Shown in pieces: positions 63,608-64,000 of a DNA stretch of 64,000 nucleotides. Source of the stretch: Antedon bifida. Taxonomy: Eukaryota > Echinodermata > Crinoidea > Comatulida > Antedonidae. Location of the stretch: assembly GCA_963402885.1 (NCBI GenBank), contig OY727094.1, positions 9,984,501 through 10,048,500 on the forward strand, in the 5' to 3' direction. The notes below the pieces were generated by a model. The model did no database searches. It was not told where the DNA came from and saw nothing but the letters and a program-made list of their open reading frames with translations. Every line of letters begins with the position of its first letter. The first letter of the stretch is position 1. A program made the position numbers and the translations under genes.

Positions 63608-64000
63608 GTAAGTAGTCTTACAAACTGTGTATTTTATTCTTTACTTAAAAGGTCAAAGGTTACAGGTCAAATGTTTCATGTTCAAGTTCAAGGTGGTTGA
63701 ACTGAAAGCTCCCTAATGATTGGATGGAGTCCTGTATTGTGAAGTTTGAAATTTCGGGATATGATATTACATTGTTGCTACTGTATACATTAAACATGTA
63801 AAGTTTATTATTGTACTTTATGGTAAATGTATTTATTTTATGAATGTCATTGTATTAATATTGATAATTGATTACTATATGTTATTAAACATTCTGGTTT
63901 TTTTTATAATCAACTGAGTAACCCATAAATAATTTGTTAAATTCTATGAATAGTTTTATTCATTATTATATATGTTAACTGAGTGCTTTTTAAGTATGTT
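63608..64000 (+). other. Intron 11 of CCDC157 copy 2 to the window edge
   Basis: Starts with GTAAGTAG as in copy 1. The final exon was not reached. Confidence 0.6.

Overview
This is AT-rich, intron-containing animal DNA, most likely from an invertebrate deuterostome and probably an echinoderm. The reasons are compact introns with canonical GT/AG sites, a tRNA-derived SINE of a type I associate with sea urchins and amphioxus, a death-fold/NACHT receptor gene, dense transposon debris, and a dispersed TAGGCCTA octamer. The organism call is inference; no sequence here names the species.

Layout. (1) 1-3818, minus strand: the 5' part of an MFS transporter gene of the SLC43 family (closest to SLC43A3), five coding exons, running off the left edge. 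(2) 3819-5582: divergent intergenic region full of AGGCCTA palindromes. (3) 5583-13220, plus strand: a complete 12-exon gene for a CCDC157 orthologue (772 aa; exon phases and total length close exactly). (4) 13.8-24.1 kb: transposon field, with foldback elements with ~880-bp inverted arms, a nested Helitron-like element with a visible empty site, satellite-like repeats and a LINE 3' end. (5) 25519-31018, minus strand: a complete 6-exon gene for a 1054-aa STAND/NLR-like protein, read as DED-DED-(TRADD-N-like)x2-NACHT without LRRs; all five introns are phase 1. (6) 31-56.8 kb: dense transposon mosaic. It includes hAT-type elements with intact 8-bp target duplications, a nested pair (an AACGTT-repeat element holding a decayed Academ-like transposon with a PIN/FEN-like protein), LINE fragments on both strands, an unclassified element with CATTTCGGCCGCCAG ends, and a BEL/Pao 3' end. 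(7) 57372 to the right edge, plus strand: a second copy of CCDC157 with exons 1-11 all of identical length to copy 1, but with an in-frame TAA in exon 5. It starts exactly at a junction with the BEL/Pao remnant.

The genes do not form a pathway. The most interesting coding system is the DED/TRADD-N-like/NACHT receptor, which looks like an innate immune or death-signalling sensor. The most interesting evolutionary story is the duplicated CCDC157 with one nonsense mutation and a transposon in place of its upstream region (or, alternatively, an uncollapsed haplotype). Exon models were built by hand from splice signals and reading frame. Homology calls come from memory of the families, not from a database search.
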